Origin: Streptomyces sp. NBC_00370
GTDB taxonomy: Bacteria; Actinomycetota; Actinomycetes; Streptomycetales; Streptomycetaceae
Length of the DNA stretch: 64,000 nucleotides
Reading direction: 5' to 3'
Assembly: GCF_036084755.1 (NCBI RefSeq)
Contig: NZ_CP107968.1
Location: 1,974,501-2,038,500, forward strand
Shown here: piece by piece, positions 18,201-25,689 of the stretch
Position numbering within the stretch: the stretch's first letter is position 1
Layout of the letters: the number at the start of each line of letters is the position of its first letter
Notes under the pieces: generated by a model
Told to the model about the DNA's origin: nothing
The model's input: only the letters and a program-made list of their open reading frames with translations
The model's database searches: none
Program-made: the position numbers and the translations under genes

Positions 18201-18722
18201 GTAGACCTCCCGCCAGGGCGCGAGCAGCCTGGCGGCCCGGTCGGGGCGGCCGGCGGCGACGGCGCGGCCGATCTCCGAGTCGGGGCCGAGCAGGACGGTG
18301 AGCCCCGCGCCGTGGTTGTCGCGCCACGGCAGCAGCGGGCCGCCCTCCCCCGCCGCGTGCGCCGTGGTCACCAGCCGGCACAGGTCGGCCCAGCCGGCCG
18401 CGCCGTCCCGGGCGAGGAAGACGGCGCGCGGCGCCGATTCGTCGATGAAGGCACCGCCGCGCACGGGGGTGCGCCTGCGCGAGGTGGGGCCCTCCTCACG
18501 CGCCCGCTCGCCCACCGCGAGATCCACCCCGAACAGCGGGCGCACCCCTTCCACGGCGCACGCCTTGGCGAAGCGGACGGCGCCGGCGAGGCTGTCGCGG
18601 TCGGTGAGCGCCAGGGCGTCCATGCCCCGTTCGGCGGCGCGCGCCGCGAGCCGCTCCGGGTGGGAGGCGCCGTACCGCAGGGAGAAACCGGACACGGTGT
18701 GCAGATGCGTGAACCCGGGCAT
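15222..18722 (-). CDS. dnaE2: Error-prone DNA polymerase III alpha subunit, DnaE2
   Basis: 1166-residue translesion polymerase. The start is ATG 18722 because AGGAGG stands 5 bases upstream; the GTG at 18728 would abut that site. The N-terminal PHP domain begins FTHLHTVSGFSLRYGASHPE (His residues, then ALTDRDSLAGAVRF). The palm has the PDIDIDVES acidic motif, and a PEGDPATYDLIRSAETLGCFQIESP segment follows, typical of the DnaE family. The C-terminal OB-fold region has FTTLDDGTGLVDLAFF. The order dnaE2 then imuB-like with a 4-nt overlap forms an SOS mutagenesis operon. A LexA-like box lies 67-82 bp upstream. Confidence 0.95.
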   Translation of the reverse strand: MPGFTHLHTVSGFSLRYGASHPERLAARAAERGMDALALTDRDSLAGAVRFAKACAVEGVRPLFGVDLAVGERAREEGPTSRRRTPVRGGAFIDESAPRAVFLARDGAAGWADLCRLVTTAHAAGEGGPLLPWRDNHGAGLTVLLGPDSEIGRAVAAGRPDRAARLLAPWREVYGDALRLEIVHHGRTGTGPGSLRHAARTLGFAAEQGVRPVLGNAVRYADAGQGPVADVLDAARRLIPIDPRRGLDTGERWLKDPEAMARTAELVAEAAGFRRDIAHRLLAMTEETAASCLVDPEDDLGIGTVHFPEPRLVGADRRSASRVLRSRAAAGMVLRGYDRRADHRVYWSRMEAELRTIDTMGFASYFLTVAGVADDIRGMGIRVAARGSGAGSLVNHLLGIAHADPVAHGLLMERFLSTRRPGLPDIDIDVESARRLEVYRAILDRFGGERVAAVAMPETYRVRHAVRDVGAALSMDPAEIDRIAKAFPHIRARDARTAMAELPELREVAGQQERHGRLWELVEALDALPRGIAMHPCGVLLSDASLLRRTPVVPTSGESFPMSQFDKEDVEDLGLLKLDVLGVRMQSAMAHAVAEIERATGDAVDIDDPAQVPEGDPATYDLIRSAETLGCFQIESPGQRDLVGRLQPATFHDLVVDISLFRPGPVAADMVRPFIEARHGRAPIRYPHPDLEAPLRETYGVVVFHEQIIRMVDIMTGCGREEADKVRRGLSDPESQGRIRAWFEQRTVERGYAPEVVARAWAIVEAFGSYGFCKAHAVAFAVPTYQSAWLKAHHPAAFYAGLLTHDPGMYPKRLLLADARRRGVPVLPLDVNASAATHRIELVSDSGGVGGGMGEDRVPVWGLRLALRDVHGISEAETARIEAAQPYSSLLDFWQRARPSRPVAERLAQVGALDRFGANRRDLLLHLSELHGAQRRTGAGHGDQLPLGGGQRTAPAGLPDLGDAERLSAELGVLGMDASRHLMGDHHAFLKELGVMSAKRLRAAPHGSTVLVAGAKVATQTPPIRSGKRVIFTTLDDGTGLVDLAFFDDSHEACAHTVFHSWLLLVRGVVQRRGPRSLSVVGAAAWNLAELVELRERGGLDAVAAALNEPAEQPVAADGSADNGRRIQLPTGYEMNPWADLRPAGEGVPTGQKLRKLWHSSPGSAG

Positions 18723-18788
18723 CCGCACCTCCTGGGTCGTCCTGGATCAGTCCTGCTCGCCTCCCCGAGTTCCACCATAGACCAAGTT

Positions 18789-18804
18789 TCGAACGTGCGT
18801 GCGA
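18789..18804. promoter_or_regulatory. LexA (SOS) box-like palindrome upstream of dnaE2
   Basis: TCGAAC-GTGC-GTGCGA matches the actinobacterial LexA consensus TCGAAC-N4-GTTCGA at 11 of 12 fixed positions. It is 67 bp from the dnaE2 start on the minus strand, just upstream of a possible -10 (TATGGT, 18779-18774), where bound LexA would block the promoter. It is 112 bp before the divergent membrane-protein gene and could also affect it. Confidence 0.65.
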
Positions 18805-18915
18805 TACCCGTGGGACGCCTGGCCTCCCGGCTCCCCGGGCCCGCCCGTGGCCGTCCTTACGCCATTCAGACTCTCCCCACCTGCGCGGATACCGCGCGCC
18901 CAGGACGGTGGGGAC

Positions 18916-19977
18916 ATGACATTCGTCGACGAGGTGAAGACCGCCGTCACCCCACGGGCAGCGCTGCTCGTCATCGGTGTGCTGGCGCTGCAACTGCTGT
19001 TCATCGCCTCGTACGTCGGCGCCCTGCACCATCCGAAGCCGACGGACATCAAGGTCGCCGTCGTCGCCCCCGGGCAGACCGCCACCCAGCTGGCCGGGGA
19101 GCTGAAGCAGCTCTCGGGCAGTCCGCTGGACCCCCGGGTGCTCCCGGACGAGAAGACGGCGCGCAAGCAGATGCTGAACCGCGACATCGACGCCGCTCTC
19201 CTCGTCGACCCCCGGTCGAGCACCGACACCCTGCTGATCGCCTCGGGGCAGGGCTCCACCGAGACCAGCATCCTGCTCAATCTCTTCGGCGGCCTCGAAC
19301 AACAGCAGCAGCGCTCGCTCAGGCCCGACGACGTCGCGCCCGCCACCGTCCAGGACGCCGACGGCCTCTCGTCGTTCTATCTCGTCATCGGCTGGTGCGT
19401 CGGCGGCTACCTGTGCGCGGCGATCCTCGCGATCAGCGCGGGCGCGCGGCCGGCCAACCGCAGCAGGGCCGTGATCCGGCTGGGTGTGATGGCGCTGTAC
19501 GCCGTCGTGGGAGGCATCCTCGGCGCGGTGATCACGGGACCGATCCTGAACGCCCTGCCGGGCAGCGTGTTCGGGCTGTGGGGGCTCGGCGCGCTCACGG
19601 TGTTCGCCGTCGGCGCCGCCACCCTGGCCCTACAGGCGGTCTTCGGCGTCGTCGGTATCGGTCTCGCCATCCTGCTGATCGTCGTCGCCGGCAATCCGAG
19701 CGCGGGCGGCGCCTTCCCGCTGCCGCTGCTGCCGGACTTCTGGCGGTCGATCGGGCCCGCGCTGCCACCGGGCGCCGGGACCTGGGTGGCCAGGTCGATC
19801 GCGTACTTCCGCGGCAACGCGGTCACCGGGCCGCTGCTGGTGCTCTGCGCCTGGGCGGTGGGCGGCACCCTGGTCACGCTCGTCGCGACCGTGCTGCGCA
19901 AGCCGCCACGGGACCGGCGGGTCGTCACCGCCGAATCGGCGCCCGGCCTGCCGGGAGAGCCGGGGCAACCGCTGTAG
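18916..19977 (+). CDS. Multi-pass membrane protein, ABC-2/YhgE-Pip-like
   Basis: 353 residues from ATG 18916, with the GGTGGGG stretch upstream as a modest ribosome site. One N-terminal membrane helix (AALLVIGVLALQLLFIASYVGAL) precedes an extracytoplasmic region of about 120 residues (IKVAVVAPGQ, ALLVDPRSS). Then come about five more helices (YLVIGWCVGGYLCAAILAIS; LGVMALYAVVGGILGAVI; LTVFAVGAATLALQAVFGVV; the last near 318-340). This layout resembles YhgE/Pip or DUF3533 membrane proteins, which are ABC-2 permease-like; no ATPase is adjacent. It is divergent from dnaE2. Function unknown. Confidence 0.8.
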   Translation: MTFVDEVKTAVTPRAALLVIGVLALQLLFIASYVGALHHPKPTDIKVAVVAPGQTATQLAGELKQLSGSPLDPRVLPDEKTARKQMLNRDIDAALLVDPRSSTDTLLIASGQGSTETSILLNLFGGLEQQQQRSLRPDDVAPATVQDADGLSSFYLVIGWCVGGYLCAAILAISAGARPANRSRAVIRLGVMALYAVVGGILGAVITGPILNALPGSVFGLWGLGALTVFAVGAATLALQAVFGVVGIGLAILLIVVAGNPSAGGAFPLPLLPDFWRSIGPALPPGAGTWVARSIAYFRGNAVTGPLLVLCAWAVGGTLVTLVATVLRKPPRDRRVVTAESAPGLPGEPGQPL

Positions 19978-19985
19978 GGACGACA

Positions 19986-20019
19986 GGAACCCGGCCCGCC
20001 GTTCGGCGGACCGGGTTCC
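19986..20019. terminator. Bidirectional hairpin between convergent genes
   Basis: GGAACCCGG-CCCGCC, a GTTC loop, then GGCGGA-CCGGGTTCC form a strong stem with one internal mismatch. It lies between the membrane-protein stop (19977) and the protease stop (20070), so it can end transcription from both sides. No long T-run follows. Confidence 0.7.
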
Positions 20020-20069
20020 CTGGTCACTGCTCGCGATGACCGCTCGTTACCACCGGACCGGTACCGGCG

Positions 20070-21164
20070 TCAGCCGATCTCGGCACCGAACGCGGCGAGC
20101 GCCGCCGTAGCCGGCTGGAAGAACGTCTCACCGCCCGAGCTGCAGTCACCGCTGCCGCCCGAGGTCAGCCCGATCGCGGAGCTGCCCGAGAAGAGCGAGC
20201 CGCCGCTGTCGCCGGGCTCCGCGCACACATCGGTGTCGATGAGCCCGTTGACGATGTCACCGTTGCCGTAGTTGACGGTGGCGTCGAGCCCCAGGACCGT
20301 ACCGCTGTGCACCTGGGTGGTGGAGCCGCTGCGGGTCACGGACTGGCCGACCGTCGCTTCGGCCGCCCCGCTGATCGGCTGTGCGCTGCCGTCGTAGAGG
20401 TTGACCTCGCTGGGGTGGTCCACGCCGTCGTTGTACTTGACCAGGCCGTAGTCGTGGCCCGGGAAGTCCGAGCCCTCGGTCGTCCCGATCTGGTTGCCCT
20501 GCGCGTCGGACCAGGTCTGGATGTCCGCCGTGCAGTGCCCCGCCGTGATGAAGTACGGGGCGCCGCCCACGGTCACGTTGAAGCCGACCGAGCAGCGTGC
20601 CGTACCGCCGGGGACGGGTCCGGTCACGGCGTCGCCGCCGGAGACGAAGGGCTTGAACTCCCCCGCCGACCGCTTGAGTTCGACCTTGCCGCCGAGCCCG
20701 TCGACCACGCTGTTGAGCTTGGTCAGCTGGGCGCCCTTGACCGTACGGTCGGCCTTGACGACGACCTTGTTGCTGACCGGGTCGACGGACCAGGACGTAC
20801 CCGGGATGGCCGCCTTCGCCGCCAGGGTCTTGCGCGCGGCGGTGAGTTCCTTCGCGGAGTTCTCCACCACTCTGGCCTTGCCGCCGGCCTGGCGGACGAC
20901 CTCCGCCGCCTGGTCGTCGACGACGTTCACCACGAGCGCCTTGGACTTGGCGTCGTAGTACGAGCCGGCCGCGTCGCTTCCCAGATCCTTGTTCAGATGC
21001 GAGGAGAGCGTCCCTGCCGCTGTCGCGGACAGTGACTTCACCGCGAACTGCGGTGCTCCCTCACTGGCGTTGGCCGTCTGGAAGCTGATTCCTGCCACGA
21101 CCAGGGCGGCCACAGCGCCGCCTGCCATCGTCGCCCGCTTCTTGGATATGTGCCGATGCTTCAT
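20070..21164 (-). CDS. Secreted streptogrisin-type S1 serine protease with long propeptide
   Basis: 364-residue extracellular endopeptidase precursor. ATG 21164 is preceded by GGAGG. The basic start and hydrophobic stretch (to about residue 33, ANA) form the signal. A propeptide of alpha-lytic-protease type runs to about 172, and the mature enzyme starts near FVSGGDAV. Catalytic triad: His210 (TAGHC), Asp238 (GHDYGLV), Ser320 (GDSGGS). Cysteine pairs 191/211 and 314/341 fit streptogrisins. A related, shorter protease gene lies 130 bp upstream on the same strand, probably a duplication. Confidence 0.95.
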   Translation of the reverse strand: MKHRHISKKRATMAGGAVAALVVAGISFQTANASEGAPQFAVKSLSATAAGTLSSHLNKDLGSDAAGSYYDAKSKALVVNVVDDQAAEVVRQAGGKARVVENSAKELTAARKTLAAKAAIPGTSWSVDPVSNKVVVKADRTVKGAQLTKLNSVVDGLGGKVELKRSAGEFKPFVSGGDAVTGPVPGGTARCSVGFNVTVGGAPYFITAGHCTADIQTWSDAQGNQIGTTEGSDFPGHDYGLVKYNDGVDHPSEVNLYDGSAQPISGAAEATVGQSVTRSGSTTQVHSGTVLGLDATVNYGNGDIVNGLIDTDVCAEPGDSGGSLFSGSSAIGLTSGGSGDCSSGGETFFQPATAALAAFGAEIG

Positions 21165-21335
21165 ACACAGGCCTCCTGTGGGGGGCCGCGCCGGGACAAG
21201 TGGGGTGTTCCGGCACGGAGGATGAGCCGCCCACTATTCCTAAACTCGCCAGTAGCACACAAGGTCGGTCCCAGGACACGCACACGAAGGTCTCAATACG
21301 GCCACGCGGTCTCCATCTGCTTCAGCACATCACTC

Positions 21336-22205
21336 TCAATAGACCCGTACGCCATAGGCCTTGAGCGCCTCGGTGACCGGCTGGAAGTACGTCGTGCCGC
21401 CGGAGCGGCAGTTGCCCGTGCCCCCGGACGTCAGACCGACGGCCCGGCCGCCGGAGTACAACGAGCCGCCGCTGTCGCCCTGTTCGGCGCAGACGTTGGT
21501 GCGGATCAGCCCGGAGATGATGTGGCCGCCGCCGTAGTTGACGGTGGTGTGAAGACCGAGCACGGTCCCGCTGTGCACACCGGTGGTGGAGCCCCTGCGG
21601 GTGACGCGCATGCCCACGGCCGCCTCGGCCGCCGCGGTGATGTCGGTCCTGCCGACCGTGCCGGGGTGCCGGAGCGAGGTGTTGGCGTAGCGCACGATGC
21701 CGTAGTCGTTGCCCGGGTAGCTGGAGCCCGCCGTGGGGCCGATACGGACGGAGTGGGAGGCGTTGGTGTACCAGGACGAGCTGCGTTCGGTGCAGTGCCC
21801 CGCGGTCAGGAAGTAGTACGTGGCGCCCTTGCGGACGTTGAAGCCGGCCGAGCAGCGCCAGCCGGTGGCCGACGCCGGGTCGCCGCCGGAGATGAGCGGG
21901 GAGATCCTGCCCGCGACCCGCTCGACGCGCAGCGCCCCCGCTCCGGGTCCGGCCGCCTCCCGCAGTCCGGCGATCTCGGCGGACGAGACGGTGCTGTCGG
22001 CCGTGACGACCAGGGCGCCGTCGGCCCCGTCGGTGTACCAGGCGGTGCCGGCCACATCGGCGTGCCGTACGGCCTCCCCCAGCGCGGCGAGCCGCGCCGC
22101 CCCGGCGGCGGCCGACGGTACGGGCGCCGCCAGCGCGAGCGTCGCGACCAGCCCGACGACGAGCCCAGCGGCGGCCGACGGCAGCCGGATGTGCTTGATC
22201 CTCAC
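21336..22205 (-). CDS. Secreted streptogrisin-type S1 serine protease with short propeptide
   Basis: 289 residues from GTG 22205 (GGAGG about 8 bases upstream). The signal peptide ends near residue 34. The propeptide is only about 70 residues ([18 protein letters not shown] is a remnant of the pro-domain), and the mature part starts near residue 104 (LISGGDPAS). Catalytic triad: His137, Asp167, Ser245 (QGDSGGS); cysteines at 118/138 and 239/266. Roughly half the mature sequence is shared with the neighbour at 20070-21164, so the pair looks like an old tandem duplication in which this copy lost part of its pro-region. Confidence 0.93.
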   Translation of the reverse strand: MRIKHIRLPSAAAGLVVGLVATLALAAPVPSAAAGAARLAALGEAVRHADVAGTAWYTDGADGALVVTADSTVSSAEIAGLREAAGPGAGALRVERVAGRISPLISGGDPASATGWRCSAGFNVRKGATYYFLTAGHCTERSSSWYTNASHSVRIGPTAGSSYPGNDYGIVRYANTSLRHPGTVGRTDITAAAEAAVGMRVTRRGSTTGVHSGTVLGLHTTVNYGGGHIISGLIRTNVCAEQGDSGGSLYSGGRAVGLTSGGTGNCRSGGTTYFQPVTEALKAYGVRVY

Positions 22206-22373
22206 GTGTGCGTTCCTCCGAGTCGAAAGCCATGCCGCTCGGAGTATCGAGGCGTGCCGACGGGCCGCACAAGGCCGCCTTCTGGCCGCAGCTTCGCAGG
22301 TCGTAGGGGGTGCGCGCCGGAGGTGTGAACACCGGCGGGAGGGGGCAGCGGCCGGCTGACCGCCCGTCACATC

Positions 22374-23573
22374 TCAGCAGCCGCAGTCACAGTCGCATCC
22401 GTCACAGCCGTCGCACCCGTCACAGCACTGGCAGCAGTCGCAGCAGCCGCCGTCGCAGTCGCAGCTCTGGCAGCAGCCCTCACGGTGCTTGCCCGACCAC
22501 GGGCCCTCGTACCGCTCGGCGCAGCACATCCGGCAGGTGCAGAGCAGTCCGGCGAAGACCGCGCAGCCGGCCAGGAAGCCCCGGCCGTCCCTTCGCGGCG
22601 GCTCGGGCGGCTGTACGCGCCCTCCGGAGGTCCAGGGGTCCGCCGGTGCGTCCGGGTCCACGTCCGGCCCGTGCCCCGCGCCGTGTGCCGGCCCGTGCCC
22701 CTGGTGCGCGCAGGCCGTCGTCGTGGCGAAGGCCCGGTCGACGGAGGTGCGCAGTTCGTGCGCCAGCAGTACGTGCGCCAGCTTGTCGTCGACGAACTCG
22801 GCGTCCCGCAGGGCGAGACGTATCCCGTGCACCGCGTCGTCGGCGAGCCGCCGCGCCTCCGGCAGCGGGGTGCCGGTCGCGGTGAGCGGGTTCCAGGCAC
22901 CCGACGCCGCGTCAGCTTCCCTGTCCTCCACGGCGTCCAGCAGATGCGCCAGCCGTCCGAAGAGCCGGCCCGCCTCGGCGAGCGGCGCCTGGTTGCCCGG
23001 CCGGCCCGCCAGGACGGCGGTGTGCGCGAACGCCGCCGCCGTCGCCGTCTCGGTCGGTTCGGTGACGGTCAGCAGCGGGGTGCCGGGGCCCGCCAGCAGC
23101 TCGATGTCCGGCTGCCGGTCGACGGCTTCGACCAGTACGGCCGTGTCGAAGCCCAGCTCGGCCCCGGTGCGCGCGCCCGCCTTGTCCCAGCCGGCGGCCA
23201 CCCGGCGCGCCGCCGCCGCCAGCGGCCGGCGCCTCAACAGCCCGTCGCCGTCGGCGACGTGGTCCCGTATCTTCGCCGACGCCAGCACCAGGGAGACGGC
23301 GGCGGCGAGCCGCGCGCCCTCACCTCTTGCCACCGGGGCGGTTCGCATCCCGCGCAGCGGGCAGGGACCTGCTGTACGCCGCTGCCCGGCGGTGCGCCCG
23401 GTCTGAGCCTCCGTCAGGACGGAGACGATCAGGCCGTCGTAGTTGGTCACAACCCGGGAGAACTGTCCGTGGTCCGAGCGAAGTGCCAGGCACAGCCCAC
23501 AGAGATGGGCCGTCCACTCGGTCTTGAGGCTGCCCGCCAGCCGATGGGCGCAGGGCCTGACTATTCCGAACAC
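22374..23573 (-). CDS. DUF5685 family protein with Cys-rich C-terminal tail
   Basis: 399 residues from GTG 23573. The start begins FGIVRPCAHRL, followed by EWTAHLCGLCLALRSDHGQFSRVVTNYDGLIVSVLTEAQ and the CPLRGMRTAPVA segment, as in DUF5685 proteins. These Cys residues could bind a metal. The middle is helical. The end has a hydrophobic segment (GFLAGCAVFAGLLCTCRMCC) and then a tail of about 35 residues, largely Cys, Asp and Gly in CxxC and CDGC repeats. Function unknown; the tail suggests metal or redox chemistry. It is divergent from the sepF-like gene across 309 bp. Confidence 0.85.
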   Translation of the reverse strand: MFGIVRPCAHRLAGSLKTEWTAHLCGLCLALRSDHGQFSRVVTNYDGLIVSVLTEAQTGRTAGQRRTAGPCPLRGMRTAPVARGEGARLAAAVSLVLASAKIRDHVADGDGLLRRRPLAAAARRVAAGWDKAGARTGAELGFDTAVLVEAVDRQPDIELLAGPGTPLLTVTEPTETATAAAFAHTAVLAGRPGNQAPLAEAGRLFGRLAHLLDAVEDREADAASGAWNPLTATGTPLPEARRLADDAVHGIRLALRDAEFVDDKLAHVLLAHELRTSVDRAFATTTACAHQGHGPAHGAGHGPDVDPDAPADPWTSGGRVQPPEPPRRDGRGFLAGCAVFAGLLCTCRMCCAERYEGPWSGKHREGCCQSCDCDGGCCDCCQCCDGCDGCDGCDCDCGC

Positions 23574-23882
23574 GACCGTCCCCCGGGTGCGTCGTCCTTG
23601 GGCTGTCGCCAGCCGTTTCTCGCTCGTTCTCGTGTGCGAAACGCATCGTATCGAGTGACGGTTCACCCGAACGTCCCCTGCGTCACCCGTCTGGCCCGAA
23701 ATTCATATTTCGTGCCGAGCCATGGCCCGTACCCAGGAAGAACCTTGACGAACCGCCACATCTTCTGCACCAGTACCGTCACGAATCGCCTCTGCGGCGG
23801 CTATCCCCTTGGCGCTCAATCCGCATTATGGACGACGATAGAGAAGCGGAACCACAAGTGACCGCGGTGAAAGGAGGCGTCC
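23574..23882. other. Divergent intergenic region, DUF5685 / sepF-like
   Basis: This stretch of 309 bases separates two outward-reading genes and must hold both promoters. AAAGGAGG at about 23870-23877 is the ribosome site of the sepF-like gene. An AT-richer patch (AATTCATATTTCG) lies near 23700-23712. I saw no convincing palindrome, small gene or RNA. Confidence 0.6.
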
Positions 23883-24320
23883 ATGGGATCGGTGCGCAAG
23901 GCGAGTGCCTGGCTGGGCCTCGTTGAGGACAACGACGAGCGGTACTACGACGACGACGAGTACGCCGAAGGTGCGGAGAGCGGCGAAGCCTGGAAGACCG
24001 ACCCCCGGGTGCGGGTCGCCTCCCAGCCCGCCCCCGAGCAGGACCGCAGGATCGCCACCGTCTCCCCGGAGAGCTTCCGGGACGCCCGGAGCATCGGCGA
24101 GCTCTTCCGGGACGGCGTCCCGGTCATCATGAACCTCACTTCCATGGAGCCCGCCGACGCCAAGCGCGTCGTCGACTTCGCCGCCGGGCTGATCTTCGGA
24201 CTGCACGGTTCGATCGACCGCGTCGCCACCCGGGTCTTTCTGCTGACCCCCGGTGACACCGAGATCGTCTCCGGCGATTCGGCCGGCCGTACGCAGGGCG
24301 GCTTCTTCAATCAGAGCTGA
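23883..24320 (+). CDS. sflA: SepF-like cell division protein
   Basis: 145 residues from ATG 23883 with AAAGGAGG 6 bases upstream. The N-terminal helix ([18 protein letters not shown]) corresponds to the SepF membrane-binding segment. An acidic linker follows, then the SepF core (about 68-140: [52 protein letters not shown]). SepF proteins assemble on the membrane and interact with FtsZ. Position near dnaE2 and an acyl-CoA dehydrogenase matches, from memory, S. coelicolor SCO1749 (SflA) rather than the SepF of the division cluster; the symbol is given on that basis only. Confidence 0.85.
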   Translation: MGSVRKASAWLGLVEDNDERYYDDDEYAEGAESGEAWKTDPRVRVASQPAPEQDRRIATVSPESFRDARSIGELFRDGVPVIMNLTSMEPADAKRVVDFAAGLIFGLHGSIDRVATRVFLLTPGDTEIVSGDSAGRTQGGFFNQS

Positions 24321-24335
24321 GCAGGGCGCTCACCG

Positions 24336-24379
24336 GTTCACGCCGGGTTCACCGGCACTTACCACCGGGTTCACCGGAA
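24336..24379. repeat. Four 11-bp direct repeats resembling PHO-box units
   Basis: Consecutive 11-base units GTTCACGCCGG, GTTCACCGGCA, CTTACCACCGG and GTTCACCGGAA occupy 24336-24379. Streptomyces PhoP sites are built of 11-nt repeats with a GTTCACC core, and units two and four match that core exactly. The location is odd: it is between convergent stop codons, and the last unit runs into the end of the acyl-CoA dehydrogenase gene. Confidence 0.45.
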
Positions 24380-25615
24380 CGCGTCGAGACCGGTGAGCGC
24401 CTTGCCCAGGACGAGTTGATGCATCTCGACGGTGCCCTCGTAGGTGAGCACCGACTCAAGATTCGTGGCGTGCCGCATCACGGGATATTCGAGCGAGATC
24501 CCATTGGCGCCGAGAATGGTCCGTGCCGTGCGGCAGATCTCGATCGCCTCCCGCACATTGTTGAGCTTGCCGAAACTGACCTGCTCGGGGCGGAGCCGCC
24601 CCGCGTCCATGCGCAGCCCGATGTGGTGGGCGAGCAGGATGCCCTTGTGCAGTTCGAGGGCCATGTCGGCGAGTTTGGCCTGGGTGAGCTGGAAGCCGCC
24701 GATGGGCCGGCCGAACTGCTCCCGGGTCTTCGCGTAGTCGAGGGCCGCCTCGAAGCTGGCGCGCGCGGCGCCCATGGCGCCCCAGATGATTCCGTACCGC
24801 GCGTGGTTCAGACAGCCGAGCGGGCCGCGCAGCCCGGTGGCCTCCGGCAGGACGGCGTCGGCGGGCAGCCGTACGTCGTCGAGGACCAGTTCGCTGGTGA
24901 CCGAGGCGCGCAGCGACCACTTGTGCTTGATCTCGGGGGCGGTGAAGCCGGGGGTCCCAGCGGGCACCAGAAAGCCGCGGATGCCGTCGTCCGTCTGCGC
25001 CCAGACGACGGCGACGCCCGCCACCGTGCCGTTGGTGATCCACATCTTGCGTCCGGTGAGCAGCCAGTCGGAGCCGTCCCGCCTGGCGTAGGTGCGCATG
25101 CCCGCCGGGTCGGAGCCGTGGTCGGGCTCGGTGAGGCCGAAGCAGCCGATGATCTCGCCCGCCGCCATGCCGGGCAGCCAGCGCTGCCGCTGCTCCTCGG
25201 AGCCGAAGCGGTGGATCGCGTACATGGCGAGGGAGCCCTGGACGGAGACGAGCGAGCGGATGCCCGAGTCGGCGGCTTCCAGCTCCAGACAGGTCAGGCC
25301 GTACTGGACGGCGGTGGCGCCGGCGCAGCCGTATCCGGTCAGCGACATCCCGAGCGCGCCGATGGCGCCGAGTTCGCGGGCCAGTTCGCGGATGCCGGGC
25401 AGCTCGCCGCTCTCGTACCACTCGGCGACATGCGGCAGCACCCGGTCGGCGGCCCAGTCCCTGACGGTCCCCCTGATCGCCAGGTCCTCGGGGCTGAGCA
25501 GGTCGTCGATGCCGAGCGGGTCGCGGGGGTCGAAGGAGGGCCGCTTCGACCCCGAAGAACCTGAAGAACCCGAAGGCCCTGATGAATCCGAGGAAGGGGC
25601 TGACGGTGCTGACAT
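24371..25615 (-). CDS. Acyl-CoA dehydrogenase, glutaryl-CoA dehydrogenase-like
   Basis: FAD enzyme oxidising an acyl-CoA to the enoyl-CoA. 414 residues from ATG 25615, chosen for GGAGG about 8 bases upstream. The N-terminus is a Ser/Gly/Pro-rich stretch (about 1-30) not usual for the family. The domains follow in order: N-terminal helical (GIDDLLSPEDLAIRGTVRDW), middle (CFGLTEPDHGSDPAGM and WITNG) and C-terminal helical (GRPIGGFQLTQAKLADM). The catalytic base is Glu393 in LTYEGTVEMHQLVLG, as in glutaryl-CoA dehydrogenases. Substrate preference is inference. The gene is alone on its strand, 74 bp downstream of the MFS gene. Confidence 0.92.
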   Translation of the reverse strand: MSAPSAPSSDSSGPSGSSGSSGSKRPSFDPRDPLGIDDLLSPEDLAIRGTVRDWAADRVLPHVAEWYESGELPGIRELARELGAIGALGMSLTGYGCAGATAVQYGLTCLELEAADSGIRSLVSVQGSLAMYAIHRFGSEEQRQRWLPGMAAGEIIGCFGLTEPDHGSDPAGMRTYARRDGSDWLLTGRKMWITNGTVAGVAVVWAQTDDGIRGFLVPAGTPGFTAPEIKHKWSLRASVTSELVLDDVRLPADAVLPEATGLRGPLGCLNHARYGIIWGAMGAARASFEAALDYAKTREQFGRPIGGFQLTQAKLADMALELHKGILLAHHIGLRMDAGRLRPEQVSFGKLNNVREAIEICRTARTILGANGISLEYPVMRHATNLESVLTYEGTVEMHQLVLGKALTGLDAFR

Positions 25616-25689
25616 GGCGCTGCCTCCGGCGGCTCGCACGGACTGAAGCTCGAACTCGGTCTGCTCACGACCAAAACTAGCAGCGGTAG

